This document shows, one piece after another, positions 16,537-25,976 of a DNA stretch of 64,000 nucleotides. This stretch comes from Caulobacter sp. (GTDB lineage: Bacteria > Pseudomonadota > Alphaproteobacteria > Caulobacterales > Caulobacteraceae). Position 1 is the stretch's first letter, and each line of letters begins with the position of its first letter. The notes under the pieces were generated by a model, which saw only the letters and a list, made by a program, of their open reading frames with translations, had not been told where the DNA came from and did no database searches. The translations under genes were made by a program, and so were the position numbers. Location: assembly GCA_021741355.1 (NCBI GenBank), contig JAIOXZ010000009.1:1-64000 (forward strand), read 5' to 3'.

Positions 16537-17613
16537 CTAGCTCCGCTTCCGCGCCTTGGGCGTGACCGTGACCTTCATCCGCACGCCGGCCCGGACGATG
16601 TCCATCACCAGGGGCTTGTCGATGCTCTGGGGGCCGAGCGCCCGCAGCAGGTCGTCCAGGCCGGTGATAGGCTTGCCGCCGGCGGCGACGATCAGGTCGC
16701 CCGCCGCGATACCGGCCTTTTCCGCTGGGCCGCCGGCGTCCACCGAGGCGACCCAGACGGCGTAGGGCTGGTCGACGCCGGCCGATTTGGCGATGGCCGG
16801 CGGGATCGGGGTCTGCTGGGCGACGACGCCGATGGTGCCGCGCCGCACATGGCCGTGTTTGGCGATCTCGGCCATCACGAACGAGGCGGTGTTCGAGGCG
16901 ACCGCGAAACAGAGGCCCTGGGCGCCCATGATCACGGCGGTGTTGATGCCGATCACCTCGCCGTTGGAGCTGACCAGCGGCCCGCCGGAGTTGCCGGGAT
17001 TGAGCGCCGCGTCGGTCTGGATCAGGTCCTCGATCAGCCGGCCTTTTTCCGCGCGCAGCGAGCGGCCGAGCGCGGAGACCACGCCGGTGGTGACCGTCGC
17101 TTCGAAGCCCAGCGGCGCGCCGATGGCGATGACCAGCTGGCCTCGCCGCAGCTTCTTGGAGTCGCCCAGCCGGGCGAACGGCGCCTTGACCGGCTGCTCG
17201 ACCTTGAGCACGGCGATGTCGGTGTCCGGGTCGTCGCCGATCGGACGGGCGGTCAGCACGCGGCCCTCGGCGGTGATCACCGCCAGGCGCGAAAAACCGC
17301 CAACCACGTGGCTGTTGGTGACGATCAGGCCGTCGGCGGAAACGAAGAAGCCCGAGCCCTCTCCCGCAAAACTGCCGTCCGTGGTGATCGGCGAGACCCG
17401 CACAACGGCCGGGCCGACCATCTCGACCGCGCGCACCACGGCATCGGAGTAAGCGTCCAGCAGATCGGATTCGCTGCGGACGATCCGCGGCTCGACGCGG
17501 GTGTCGAGGACGAAGGAAGCATCCGGCGGAAAGGCGAACGATTCCGGCGCCTGACGCTTCGGCGCCGGCCGGCGCGCGGCCGCGAACAACTGATACTTCC
17601 GTGCCTTGAGCAT
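16537..17613 (-). CDS. HtrA/DegP-like trypsin-fold serine protease with PDZ domain
   Basis: The 358-residue product has the protease domain at about residues 65-240. Its triad is seen as the His in TNSHVVGG, the Asp in DPDTDIAVLK, and the Ser in NPGNSGGPLVSS. A single PDZ domain follows (about 255-345; AGGPAEKAGIAAGDLIVAAGG). No clear signal peptide is visible: the N-terminus is basic (MLKARKYQLFAAARRPAPKR), so cellular location is uncertain. Family members degrade or chaperone damaged proteins. One PDZ domain and the short size resemble DegS or the C-terminal HtrA types more than DegP. Confidence 0.85.
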   Translation of the reverse strand: MLKARKYQLFAAARRPAPKRQAPESFAFPPDASFVLDTRVEPRIVRSESDLLDAYSDAVVRAVEMVGPAVVRVSPITTDGSFAGEGSGFFVSADGLIVTNSHVVGGFSRLAVITAEGRVLTARPIGDDPDTDIAVLKVEQPVKAPFARLGDSKKLRRGQLVIAIGAPLGFEATVTTGVVSALGRSLRAEKGRLIEDLIQTDAALNPGNSGGPLVSSNGEVIGINTAVIMGAQGLCFAVASNTASFVMAEIAKHGHVRRGTIGVVAQQTPIPPAIAKSAGVDQPYAVWVASVDAGGPAEKAGIAAGDLIVAAGGKPITGLDDLLRALGPQSIDKPLVMDIVRAGVRMKVTVTPKARKRS

Positions 17614-17692
17614 TCGGCCCCCGCCTGAAGGTTAACAGGGAACACGCTGGCGAGCGCGGCGCCAAGGGGGTGTCGCCCGCTGAGCGAGTTTG

Positions 17693-17796
17693 CGTGGTTC
17701 GAGACGCTCGGCTGATGCCTCGCTCCTCACCATGACGGGCATTGGTGTTCGTCATCCTGAGGAGCGATCCCTCGGGATCGCGTCTCGAAGGACGAA
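17693..17796. repeat. family C inverted-repeat pair, copy 2
   Basis: The pair has GTTCGAGACGCTCGGCTGATG and CTCGCTCCTCACCATGACGG on the left and CGTCATCCTGAGGAGC then CGTCTCGAAGGACG on the right. It lies just after ribF ends (17803), between ribF and the protease gene. Same family as 4222-4336 and 20085-20190. Confidence 0.8.
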
Positions 17797-17802
17797 AGCC
17801 GC

Positions 17803-18735
17803 CTACGCCCCCAGAATCCCTCGCGCCGCCGCCTCGTCCCGGCGGATCTGGACGACCATCTCGTCGATGGAGCTGAACTTCTCTTCCGGACGCAGGAACG
17901 CGATCAGCTGGGTCTCGATGACCTGGCCGTAGAGGTCCTCGTCGAAGTCAAACAGCCAGACCTCCAGCCGGGTCTCGACCTCGCCGGTGGTGGGGTTGTT
18001 GCCGATGTTGGCGACGCCCGGAACCACACGGCCGTCCGGCAGGCGCGTGCGGGTGGCGTAGACCCCCAGGCGCGGTACGACATAGTCGACCATGAACACA
18101 TTGGCGGTCGGAAAGCCGAGCGGGCGCCCCAGCTGCTGGCCGCGCCGGACGACGCCCTCGATGGCGAACGGCCGCCCCAGAATCGCGGTCGCCTCTTCAG
18201 GACGCCCTTCCCGCAAGGCCGCCCGGACGGCGGTGGAGCTGAACTTTTCCGCCCCCTCCCCGGCCGCTGCGGCGACCGAGACGGTGAAGCCGAGCTCGGC
18301 GCCGTAGGCCGCCATGGCCTCCGGGCTGCCGGTGCGACCCTTGCCGAAGGAGATGTCGAACCCGACCGCCACATGGCGCACCCCGAGCCCCTCGTGCAGC
18401 ACATGCTCGACGAAGCCGCGGTCGCTGAAGTTGGCCATCTCGAAGTCGAAGTTCAGCACATAGAGCCGGTCCACGCCCATCTCTGCGAGGGCCCGGGCCT
18501 GCTGTTCGACCGTCATCAGCCGGAAGGCCGGCTCATCGGGCTGAAACAGGCGCCGGGGGTGCGGATCGAAGGTGATCACCGCCAGTGGCGCGCCGGTCGC
18601 CTTCGCGGCGGCGGCCGCACCGGCGATCACCTGCTGGTGGCCCCGGTGCACGCCGTCGAAGTTGCCGAGCGCCACCGACGCGCCGCGGTCGGCGGGCGCC
18701 AGGGCCTTCCAGCCGTGGATGATCCGCAGGCTCAT
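17803..18735 (-). CDS. ribF: bifunctional riboflavin kinase / FAD synthetase
   Basis: The 310-residue enzyme converts riboflavin to FMN and FMN to FAD. The N-terminal adenylyltransferase domain has ALGNFDGVHRGHQQVI and TFDPHPRRLF; a SSTAVR motif closes the domain at about residue 168. The C-terminal kinase domain has GRPLGFPTANV and IGNNPTT with a closing FLRPEEKFSSIDEMV. The start codon overlaps the stop of the MaoC gene by one base (TGATG), so translation is probably coupled. Confidence 0.95.
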   Translation of the reverse strand: MSLRIIHGWKALAPADRGASVALGNFDGVHRGHQQVIAGAAAAAKATGAPLAVITFDPHPRRLFQPDEPAFRLMTVEQQARALAEMGVDRLYVLNFDFEMANFSDRGFVEHVLHEGLGVRHVAVGFDISFGKGRTGSPEAMAAYGAELGFTVSVAAAAGEGAEKFSSTAVRAALREGRPEEATAILGRPFAIEGVVRRGQQLGRPLGFPTANVFMVDYVVPRLGVYATRTRLPDGRVVPGVANIGNNPTTGEVETRLEVWLFDFDEDLYGQVIETQLIAFLRPEEKFSSIDEMVVQIRRDEAAARGILGA

Positions 18736-19157
18736 CAGGCGGGCCGGCGCGGAACCATGATGGTCGCTTCACCGTCGAGCACGGTCTTGCCGCCGACGGT
18801 GCAGACCGTGGCCAGCACCGCGCGGGCCTTCTCGGCGTCGAGCGCGGTGATGGTGGCGGTGACCGTCACCTCGTCGCCGATCTTCACCGGGCGGCGGAAG
18901 CTGAGCGTCTGGCCCAGATAGATGGCCCCCGGTCCCGGCAGCTTGCCGGCGATCAGGGCCGAGATGTAGGCCGCCGACAGCATGCCGTGGGCGATGCGGC
19001 CCTTGAACTGCGTGGTCGCGGCGAACGCCTCGTCCAGGTGCACGGGATTGTGGTCGCCACTGACGTCGGCGAAGGCCTGGATCGCCTTCTCGTCCACGGT
19101 GCGGGTCAGATCAGCCGACTGGCCGACGGACAGGTCCTCGAAATACAGGGCCGACAT
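18735..19157 (-). CDS. MaoC-like (R)-specific enoyl-CoA hydratase
   Basis: The 140-residue single hot-dog-fold protein has the hydratase 2 motif DHNPVHLDEAF and GRIAHGM, with catalytic Asp and His. Small single-domain members such as PhaJ hydrate trans-2-enoyl-CoA to (R)-3-hydroxyacyl-CoA and can feed polyhydroxyalkanoate synthesis; that use here is inferred. It lies between the HAD gene (27 bp upstream end) and ribF, and the three are probably an operon. Confidence 0.87.
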   Translation of the reverse strand: MSALYFEDLSVGQSADLTRTVDEKAIQAFADVSGDHNPVHLDEAFAATTQFKGRIAHGMLSAAYISALIAGKLPGPGAIYLGQTLSFRRPVKIGDEVTVTATITALDAEKARAVLATVCTVGGKTVLDGEATIMVPRRPA

Positions 19158-19183
19158 CTCGCGCTTCCTCTCGTTCTTGTTGT

Positions 19184-20044
19184 CTACCAGACCAGGTCGG
19201 CCATGGCGTAGCGGGCCTTGACCCCTTCGGCGGCCAGCAGCGCGTCAACGGCGGGAGCGGACAACCGTCCGTCCGGGCCCATGGCGGCTTCACCGTGAAT
19301 GCCCCTGGCGACAAACAGGCAGTCGAGCCCGCGCTCTTCCGCGCCCTGGACGTCGGTGTGCACGCCGTCGCCGATGCACAGCACCCGCGCTGGATCGGCG
19401 TCGCGGCCGAGCAGGCGAGCGGCCTCGACCAGGCTGAGATCATAGATCGGGGCGTAGGGCTTGCCGGCCATCAGCACCTCGCCGCCCATGTCCTTGTAGA
19501 GGTCCGCCAGGGCGCCGCCGCAGTAGATCAGCCTGTCGCCGCGCTGCACGACCCGATCGGGGTTGGCGCAGATCATCGTCAGGCCGCGCGCCGCCGGGGC
19601 GACGAACCGCTCGCGATAGTCTTCCGGCGTCTCGACCTCGTCATCGAACGGGCCGGTGACGGAGATGAAGGCCGCGGCCTCGGGCTCCGCGGTCGTCAGG
19701 CCCAGGCCCTCATAGAGAGTCCCGTCGCGCGCGGGGCCGATGATCCAGGCGGGCCCCGGCGCCCGTTCACCCAGCAGCATGCGGGTGGCGTCTCCGGAGG
19801 TCACCAGGGTGCTCCAGGCCTCGCGCGGCACGCCAAGCGCATCGAGCTGCGGAACCACGTCATGCGCGGGTCGGGGCGAGTTGGAGATCAGCACCACCGG
19901 CCCCCGCTCGGCGCGGAACCGGGCCAGGGCGGCGCAGGCGTCGGCGAAGCTCTCGCGGCCATTGTGAATCACGCCCCAGACGTCGCTGAGCAGGACGTCG
20001 TAGTCGGGGGCGAGGTTGGAAAGGCCAGCGGGCAAAGCGGTCAT
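19184..20044 (-). CDS. TIGR01459-type HAD-IIA hydrolase
   Basis: The 286-residue product has HAD motif I as LLSDVWGVIHNG, where the second Asp of DxD is replaced by Trp-Gly in the TIGR01459 manner, motif II as LISNSPRP, and motif IV as CIGDGVHTDVQGA. A GKPYAPIYDLSL segment gives the Lys of motif III. Substrate is unknown; related HAD-IIA enzymes act on small phosphorylated metabolites. Members of this family commonly lie near ribF, as here, but a role in flavin metabolism is only a possibility. Confidence 0.85.
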   Translation of the reverse strand: MTALPAGLSNLAPDYDVLLSDVWGVIHNGRESFADACAALARFRAERGPVVLISNSPRPAHDVVPQLDALGVPREAWSTLVTSGDATRMLLGERAPGPAWIIGPARDGTLYEGLGLTTAEPEAAAFISVTGPFDDEVETPEDYRERFVAPAARGLTMICANPDRVVQRGDRLIYCGGALADLYKDMGGEVLMAGKPYAPIYDLSLVEAARLLGRDADPARVLCIGDGVHTDVQGAEERGLDCLFVARGIHGEAAMGPDGRLSAPAVDALLAAEGVKARYAMADLVW

Positions 20045-20084
20045 GGCGTTCGGCTAACGGTCCGGCGGCGGCGGGTCAATGTCG

Positions 20085-20190
20085 CGTCCTTCGAGACGCT
20101 CGCTTGAGGCTCGCTCCTCAGGATGACGCAAGCGGGTGGGCTTCATCACCATTCGTCATGGTGAGGAGCGCGGAGCGCGTCTCGAACCAC
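20085..20190. repeat. family C inverted-repeat pair, copy 3
   Basis: Arms CCTTCGAGACGCTCGC plus GCTCCTCAGGATGACG (left) and CGTCATGGTGAGGAGC plus GCGTCTCGAACC (right) face each other across about 25 bp. It fills the gap between the S9 peptidase 3' end and the HAD gene start. Confidence 0.8.
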
Positions 20191-20203
20191 ACACCATCTC
20201 ACA

Positions 20204-22249
20204 TCAGGGCGCGGTCGGCGTCTCCCCCGTCCACCGCTTCATCCAGGCCTCGACGGTCGCGTACCACTGCACCGAGTTCTGCGGCTTGAGCACCCAGTGA
20301 TTTTCGTCGGGGAAGTAGAGGAACTCGGTCGGCGCGCCGAGGCGCTGGTTGGCGGTGTAGCTGGCGATGCCCTGGTCGAGCGGGACGCGGTAGTCGCGGG
20401 CGCCGTGGATCACCAGCATCGGGGTCTTCCAGTCCTTCACATGGACCGCCGGATTGAACCGGTCGACCGCCTCCGGATCCGTCCAGGGCACGCCGTACTG
20501 CTGTTCGGAGAAGTTGGGGATGTCGGTCGCGTAGGCCATGCTGCGGGTGTCGAACAGGCCCGCATGGTTGACCAGGCACTTCCACGGCGACTGCCACTGG
20601 CTGGCGATCCAGGCGACCATGTAGCCGCCGTAGGAGCCGCCGAGCGCGCAGGCGCGGCTGCTGTCCAGCCAGCTGTATTTGCCGAGCGCGGCGGTCCAGC
20701 CCTTCTGCAGGTCTTCCAGCGGACGGTCGCCCCAGTGGCCGACAATCGACTGGGCGAAGGCCGTGCCGTAGCCGGTCGAGCCGTGGAAATCGACCATCAC
20801 CACCGCATAGCCCATGCCGGCCCAGACCTGCGGATTCCAGCGATAGGACCAGGCGTTGCCGAAGCTGCCGTGCGGCCCGCCGTGGATCAGGAAGGCGACC
20901 GGATAGGTCTTGCCCGCCTGCCAGCCGGTCGGCTTGACGAGGTAGCCGTGGACCGTCTCGCCGTTCCAGCCGGCGAAGCTGAACTGCTCGGCCGGCGACA
21001 TCGGCGTCTCGGCCATGGGCGTGGCGGCGATGCTGGTCAGCTGCCGCGGCGCGGCGGCCCCGGCGATGTCATAGATCTGGCCGGGCGAGGTGAGGGATTC
21101 GCGCTGATAGACGATCACGCCCGGCGCCTGGTCGAAGGCCGCGACCGTGCCGTCCCCGACGATCGTGGTCGCCTTGCCGTCCGCGACGGCGACCGAGATC
21201 AGTTTGACCTGGCCCATGGACTGGCTTGTCAGCAGCAAGGCCTTGCCGTCCAGCGACCAGGCGAGGGTGTTGGCGCTGACGTCGAGATCAGGGGCGACCT
21301 CGCGTGTCGCGCCGGTCTTGAGGTCGCGAATCATCAGCGCCGAGCGCTGGGCGATCATCACCGGGCCGCTTTCCGCCACATAGGCCAGCGACTTGCCGTC
21401 CGGGGACAGGACGGGACGGCTGTCGGTGGTGACGGCCGACGGGTTCAGCTGCGTCGGTTTCGCCGAACCATCGGCCGAGACGACGTAGAGGCTGGAGATC
21501 GGACCCGTGCCGGGCGAGACGCCGGCCGGAAGGGCGGCGAACCAGATGCTCTTGCCGTCACGGCTGAGGGTCAGCTGGTCACCGTCGATATCGGCCTTGA
21601 GGCCGCCGGTCAGGGGCGTGGCCTCCATCGGCGCGCCGATCCCGTCCAGCCGGACGCTGAACAGGCCGGTGAAGAGATCGTCCTCATACTTGTCGAAATT
21701 GCGCGGCAGCGCGCCGCCGACGAAGGACTTGCCGCTGGTCTTGAGCTTATCGCCCGCCTCGGCGCGGGCCTTGCTGCAGGCGAGGTCGGCGCAGTCCGGA
21801 TAGACGTCCAGCCCGACCACCAGCACCCGGCCGTCGGCCGAGACGCGGAAGAAGCCGACATCGAGCGGCAGGCTGGTGATCTGGACGCGGGAGGAGCCGT
21901 CGGCGGCCATGCGCCAGACCTGGCGGGAGCCCGACTTCGACGACAGCACATAGAGCCATTTGCCGTCCGCCGACCAGGCGGGCGCGGGCGGGGCCTTCTC
22001 GTCCTTCAGCAGGGCGACGGGCGCCGCGCCGGCCGTCTTGCGATCGAGCAGCCAGAGCGCCTGAACGCCCTTGTTGCCATCCCAGTCGGTGCTGCGGACG
22101 GCATATGTGAGCCAGCGGCCATCGGGCGAGATGTTGGGGTCGCTGACGCGATCCTGGGTCGCGAGATCCTTCGCCGTGAACGGCCGCGCCTCGGCCGCCG
22201 TCGTGATCAGGAGCGCGAGCGCTAGGCCCGCCGCCGCAAACAATCGCAT
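20204..22249 (-). CDS. S9-family prolyl oligopeptidase-type serine peptidase, exported
   Basis: The 681-residue product has a signal peptide (cleavage AEA-R, about residue 21). An N-terminal beta-propeller follows, with repeated SPDGRWL, SADGKWL and SPDGKSLAY blades. The alpha/beta hydrolase domain carries GGSYGGYMVAW (catalytic Ser), ARDYRVPLDQG (Asp) and DENHWVLKP (His). This layout matches dipeptidyl or acylaminoacyl peptidases of the S9C group. Likely periplasmic, degrading short peptides. It is transcribed towards the HAD gene. Confidence 0.9.
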   Translation of the reverse strand: MRLFAAAGLALALLITTAAEARPFTAKDLATQDRVSDPNISPDGRWLTYAVRSTDWDGNKGVQALWLLDRKTAGAAPVALLKDEKAPPAPAWSADGKWLYVLSSKSGSRQVWRMAADGSSRVQITSLPLDVGFFRVSADGRVLVVGLDVYPDCADLACSKARAEAGDKLKTSGKSFVGGALPRNFDKYEDDLFTGLFSVRLDGIGAPMEATPLTGGLKADIDGDQLTLSRDGKSIWFAALPAGVSPGTGPISSLYVVSADGSAKPTQLNPSAVTTDSRPVLSPDGKSLAYVAESGPVMIAQRSALMIRDLKTGATREVAPDLDVSANTLAWSLDGKALLLTSQSMGQVKLISVAVADGKATTIVGDGTVAAFDQAPGVIVYQRESLTSPGQIYDIAGAAAPRQLTSIAATPMAETPMSPAEQFSFAGWNGETVHGYLVKPTGWQAGKTYPVAFLIHGGPHGSFGNAWSYRWNPQVWAGMGYAVVMVDFHGSTGYGTAFAQSIVGHWGDRPLEDLQKGWTAALGKYSWLDSSRACALGGSYGGYMVAWIASQWQSPWKCLVNHAGLFDTRSMAYATDIPNFSEQQYGVPWTDPEAVDRFNPAVHVKDWKTPMLVIHGARDYRVPLDQGIASYTANQRLGAPTEFLYFPDENHWVLKPQNSVQWYATVEAWMKRWTGETPTAP

Positions 22250-22322
22250 CCAGAAATCCCCCTCAACCGTCCGGCCACGCTATGGGCGACGACGGCGGGG
22301 AGCAAGGCCCGCGGCGCGGCGG

Positions 22323-23582
22323 CTACCAGCCCGACGCGCGACGCAGGGTGGTGCGCATGAAGTCGGCGGGGGGATCGGCCTCGGCCAGCACAGCATCGCG
22401 GATCGCGCGGGGCTCGCCGAACAGGTGGCCCTGGCCGAAAGCCATGTCCAGCTCGAGGATGTCGACGACCTGCCGCTCGCTCTCGACCTTCTCGATGATC
22501 ACCTCGATGCCGTAGCGGCGGGTCAGGCGGGCGAAGTCCGAGGCGTGAAGATCCGGCAGCGAGCGGATGACCAGGCGGCCTTCCGACTCCTCGAGCTGGT
22601 CCAGCAGCAGCTGGGCGCCGACCTTGATGAACTTGACGTCCGACCGCGCGAGATCCTGGAAATCGAGATCCAGGTCCATGACCTTGTCGAGGCTGAAGCG
22701 GAATCCCAGGTCGGCCAGCCGGGCCATGTGCCGGGCCTCGACCGCGCCGCGCCGCTCGAACGCCGCCTGGCCCAGTTCGAAGATCAGGGCGCCCGCCATG
22801 TCCTTGTTGGCCGACAGGAAGTCGAGGAACTGCGGGAAGAAGGTCTCGTCCGACAGGCTGGCCAGCGAGATGTTGCAGAAGATGCCGATCTTGCGGTCCT
22901 GCTTGGCCAGCCGGCGCACAATCTGCACGCAGCGGAACAGCAGCAGGTTGTCGATCGCCGCGACCAGGCCCTCCGGCTCGGCCACCGACAGATACTCGGC
23001 CGGCATCATCACCCGGCCCGTATCGTCGCGCAGACGCGAGAAGCTCTCGTAGAAGACAGTGCGGCGCTGGGGCAGCGACACGACCGGCTGCAGGTAGAGG
23101 TCGACGCGGTTGCCGGCCAGGGCGTCCTTGACGGTGTCGAGCAGGGCGACCGACTGCGGGCCGCGGCCCAGCGCGCCCGGAGGCGCGGCGGCGACCCGGC
23201 TGGAAAGCTGCGCCTCCATCTGCTCGGCCATCCGCTGGACGGCGTCTTCCAGCGAGTGGACCTCGCTGGTCAGCGCCTCGGAGCGGCGCAGGGCGTCGGT
23301 GGTGACGGTGTCGACCACCTCGTTGAGCCGGGTGTCGATCTTCTCGATCTGGCGGGCGAGGATCAGATGGGCCTCGCGGATATTGCCGAGATCGTCTTTC
23401 ATCCGCGCCGTCTGGATCGCCGCGTCGATCAGCGAGTGGAAGGCGAACGCCAGCGCCAGGCCCCCGACCAGGGCCGCGACGCCCGCACCCCAGCCTCCAC
23501 CGTTGCGCCAGATGCCCAGCGCAACGATCAGGGAGAGACAGAGGTAGGCGCCGCAGAGCAGCGCAAGGGTAAGCCTTCGCAT
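22323..23582 (-). CDS. tipF: TipF-like degenerate EAL c-di-GMP receptor for flagellar assembly
   Basis: The 419-residue protein has two membrane segments (about 5-22 and 30-52), a coiled coil at about 60-135, and an EAL domain at about 150-405. The signature EAL is replaced by ESF in FYESFSRL, and the usual DDFG loop reads DKVMDLD, so hydrolysis of c-di-GMP is unlikely. In Caulobacter, TipF binds c-di-GMP through a degenerate EAL domain and helps set up the flagellar pole. Architecture and motifs fit that protein well. Its upstream region is shared with the feoA promoter. Confidence 0.85.
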   Translation of the reverse strand: MRRLTLALLCGAYLCLSLIVALGIWRNGGGWGAGVAALVGGLALAFAFHSLIDAAIQTARMKDDLGNIREAHLILARQIEKIDTRLNEVVDTVTTDALRRSEALTSEVHSLEDAVQRMAEQMEAQLSSRVAAAPPGALGRGPQSVALLDTVKDALAGNRVDLYLQPVVSLPQRRTVFYESFSRLRDDTGRVMMPAEYLSVAEPEGLVAAIDNLLLFRCVQIVRRLAKQDRKIGIFCNISLASLSDETFFPQFLDFLSANKDMAGALIFELGQAAFERRGAVEARHMARLADLGFRFSLDKVMDLDLDFQDLARSDVKFIKVGAQLLLDQLEESEGRLVIRSLPDLHASDFARLTRRYGIEVIIEKVESERQVVDILELDMAFGQGHLFGEPRAIRDAVLAEADPPADFMRTTLRRASGW

Positions 23583-23698
23583 GGTCCCGCCTGCACGAAT
23601 CGTTCGGAGTATCCCGCGCTGCGCATCATGGTGTCCAAGGTATTAACGCCGCACTGCCGTCCCTGGCCGATTCTGTGGCATCGACAGGGTCGGTCCGC

Positions 23699-23720
23699 AC
23701 TGATAATCATTCGCAATCAC
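23699..23720. promoter_or_regulatory. Fur-like box upstream of feoA
   Basis: The sequence TGATAATCATTCGCAATCA begins at 23701, 33 bp before the feoA start. Its reverse complement has TTGCGAATGATTATCA, close to the alphaproteobacterial Fur-binding pattern of TTGCGA/AATGATT half sites. Position and the iron-transport gene downstream fit Fur repression. No binding evidence is available. Confidence 0.6.
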
Positions 23721-23733
23721 CGCCGGAACCGCC

Positions 23734-24069
23734 ATGTCAGAAGCCCTTGTTCTTGACGCCATCGCCGCCCCCGAAGCGCTCGAAGCCCCGGTCGGGGTTG
23801 CGGGCGCCGGGCTGCTGAGCATCGCCCGTGTCGGCGCGTGTGGCGTGATCGAGCGGGTCTCGGCGTTTGACGGCGCCCTGCCCGCCCCTGAACTGGAGCG
23901 ACGCCTGCTGGAACTCGGTTTCGTCGAGGGCGCGCGGATCGAGGTGCTGGAGGAAGGCCTGTTCGGCCGTGACCCGATCGCCGTGCGGCTGGACGACACG
24001 CGGGTGGCCATTCGCCGCCGCGAGGCCGCCGCCATTGAAATCCGTTTCGATTCACAGGCCGACGCTTGA
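23734..24069 (+). CDS. feoA: ferrous iron transport protein A
   Basis: The 111-residue product has an SH3-like FeoA domain in its second half (ERRLLELGFVEGARIEVLE...IAVRLDDTRVAIRRREAAAI). An N-terminal extension of about 40 residues is unusual compared with the roughly 75-85-residue norm. FeoA is a small cytosolic partner of FeoB. Its TGA overlaps the TTG start of feoB, so translation is probably coupled. A Fur-like site lies upstream. Confidence 0.9.
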   Translation: MSEALVLDAIAAPEALEAPVGVAGAGLLSIARVGACGVIERVSAFDGALPAPELERRLLELGFVEGARIEVLEEGLFGRDPIAVRLDDTRVAIRRREAAAIEIRFDSQADA

Positions 24070-25940
24070 CCGACACGACGCTCGCCCCGACGCGCCTGGC
24101 GCTGGTGGGCAATCCCAACACCGGCAAGACCGCCCTGTTCAACGCCCTGACCGGCAGCCGCCAGAAGGTCGCCAACTACGCCGGCGTCACCGTCGAGCGG
24201 AAGGAGGGCGTGCTGACCAGCCCCTCCGGCCGCGTGATCCATGTGCTCGACCTGCCGGGCACCTACTCCCTGCGCGCCCGCAGCCCCGATGAGGCGGTGA
24301 CCCGCGACGCGGTGCTCGGCCGGCTGGCGGGCGAGACGCCGCCGGACGTCATCGTCTGCGTCGCCGACGCGACCAACCTGCGGCTGGTGCTGCGGCTGGC
24401 GCTGGAGCTCAAGCAGGTGGGACGCCCGTTCGTGCTGGCGCTCAACATGTTCGACATCGCCCAGCGTCAGGGCCTGCGGATCGATCTTGAGGGCCTGTCC
24501 CGCGAGATCGGCGCGCCGATCGTCACCACGGTCGCCACCCGCAAGCGCGGCATCGAGGACCTGGTCCTCCAGGCCGAAGCCCTCGCCGACTCCATGCCCG
24601 CCGGCGAGAATGTCTGGCATGAGCCGTCGGCCGCCGAGATACGCGCTGCGCATGGCGAGGCGCAGCGCATCATGAAGGCCCATGTCCGCCCCGCCGAGCG
24701 CCCGGACACCTGGACCAGCCGGATCGACCGCGTGCTGCTGCATCCGGTCGGCGGCCTGCTGATTCTGTCGACCGTGATGTTCGTGATGTTCCAGGCCGTG
24801 TTCGCCTGGGCCACGCCCGTGGCCGATCTGATCGAGGCGGGCTTCGTCGGCCTTGGCGGCCTCGTCGCCACGGTCACGCCGGACGGGTTGCTGCGCAGCC
24901 TGCTGGTGGACGGCCTGATCGCCGGCGTCGGCAGCGTGCTGGTGTTCCTGCCGCAGATCCTGACCGTGTTCTTCTTCATCCTGCTGCTGGAAGACAGCGG
25001 CTACATGGCCCGGGCAGCCTTCCTGATGGACCGGATCATGGGCTCGGCCGGCCTGCATGGGCGCGCCTTCATCCCGCTGCTGTCGAGCCATGCCTGCGCG
25101 ATCCCGGGCGTTATGGCGGCGCGGGTGATCGACCAGAAGCACGACCGCCTGACGACCATCCTCATCGCGCCGCTGATGACCTGTTCGGCGCGGATTCCGG
25201 TCTACACCCTGATCATCGGCGCCCTGATCCCCCGGACCACCGTCTGGGGCTTCCTGAACCTCCAGGGGCTGGTGATGTTCGGCCTCTATGCCGCCGGCAT
25301 CCTGTCGGGTCTGCTGGTCGCCTTCGTGATCCGGACCCTGTTCTGGAGAACCGCGTCGGAGCCCTTCATGATGGAGCTGCCGACCTATCGCTGGCCGGAC
25401 CCGGAGAACGTGCTGCGCAATCTGTGGCAGCGGGGAATGATCTTCATCAACCGCGCCGGACGCATCATCCTGCCGCTGATGGTGCTGGTCTGGGTGCTGT
25501 CGACCTTCCCCTACCCGCCCGAGGGCGCCACCGGGCCGGCCATCGACTACAGCTTCGCCGGCATGATCGGCCACTTCATCCAGCCGCTGCTCGCCCCGAT
25601 CGGCTTCAACTGGCAGATGTCGATCGCCCTGGTCCCGGGCATGGCCGCCCGCGAGGTCGCCGTGGCCGCGCTCGGCACCGTCTACGCGGTCGGGGATGTC
25701 GAGGGCGCGGGCCAGGTCGCGCTGGCGTCGATCCTCCAGACCCAGTGGTCGCTGGCGACCGGCCTGTCGTTCCTCGCCTGGTACGTCTTCGCGCCGCAGT
25801 GCGTGGCGACCCTCGGCGTGGTCAAGCGCGAGACCAACGGCTGGCTCTGGCCGACGGTGATGTTCAGCTACATGTTCGCCTTGGCCTACCTGGCCTCGCT
25901 GGCGACCTACAGGGGCACGGTGGCGCTCGGCTGGGGCTGA
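24066..25940 (+). CDS. feoB: ferrous iron transporter FeoB
   Basis: The 624-residue membrane GTPase imports Fe(II). The G domain has G1 NPNTGKTALFNALTG, G2 NYAGVTVERKEG, G3 DLPGTYSL and G4 NMFD. Membrane segments begin about residue 225, with the gate motifs SSHACAIPGVMAARVI and APLMTCSARIPVYTLI. It starts with TTG at 24066, overlapping the feoA stop as TTGA. There is no other start before the G1 motif, which lies only 15 residues in. No FeoC is found downstream. Confidence 0.95.
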   Translation: MTDTTLAPTRLALVGNPNTGKTALFNALTGSRQKVANYAGVTVERKEGVLTSPSGRVIHVLDLPGTYSLRARSPDEAVTRDAVLGRLAGETPPDVIVCVADATNLRLVLRLALELKQVGRPFVLALNMFDIAQRQGLRIDLEGLSREIGAPIVTTVATRKRGIEDLVLQAEALADSMPAGENVWHEPSAAEIRAAHGEAQRIMKAHVRPAERPDTWTSRIDRVLLHPVGGLLILSTVMFVMFQAVFAWATPVADLIEAGFVGLGGLVATVTPDGLLRSLLVDGLIAGVGSVLVFLPQILTVFFFILLLEDSGYMARAAFLMDRIMGSAGLHGRAFIPLLSSHACAIPGVMAARVIDQKHDRLTTILIAPLMTCSARIPVYTLIIGALIPRTTVWGFLNLQGLVMFGLYAAGILSGLLVAFVIRTLFWRTASEPFMMELPTYRWPDPENVLRNLWQRGMIFINRAGRIILPLMVLVWVLSTFPYPPEGATGPAIDYSFAGMIGHFIQPLLAPIGFNWQMSIALVPGMAAREVAVAALGTVYAVGDVEGAGQVALASILQTQWSLATGLSFLAWYVFAPQCVATLGVVKRETNGWLWPTVMFSYMFALAYLASLATYRGTVALGWG

Positions 25941-25976
25941 GCCCTAGCGGGTTCAGGCGGCGTTCAATCAATCTGG

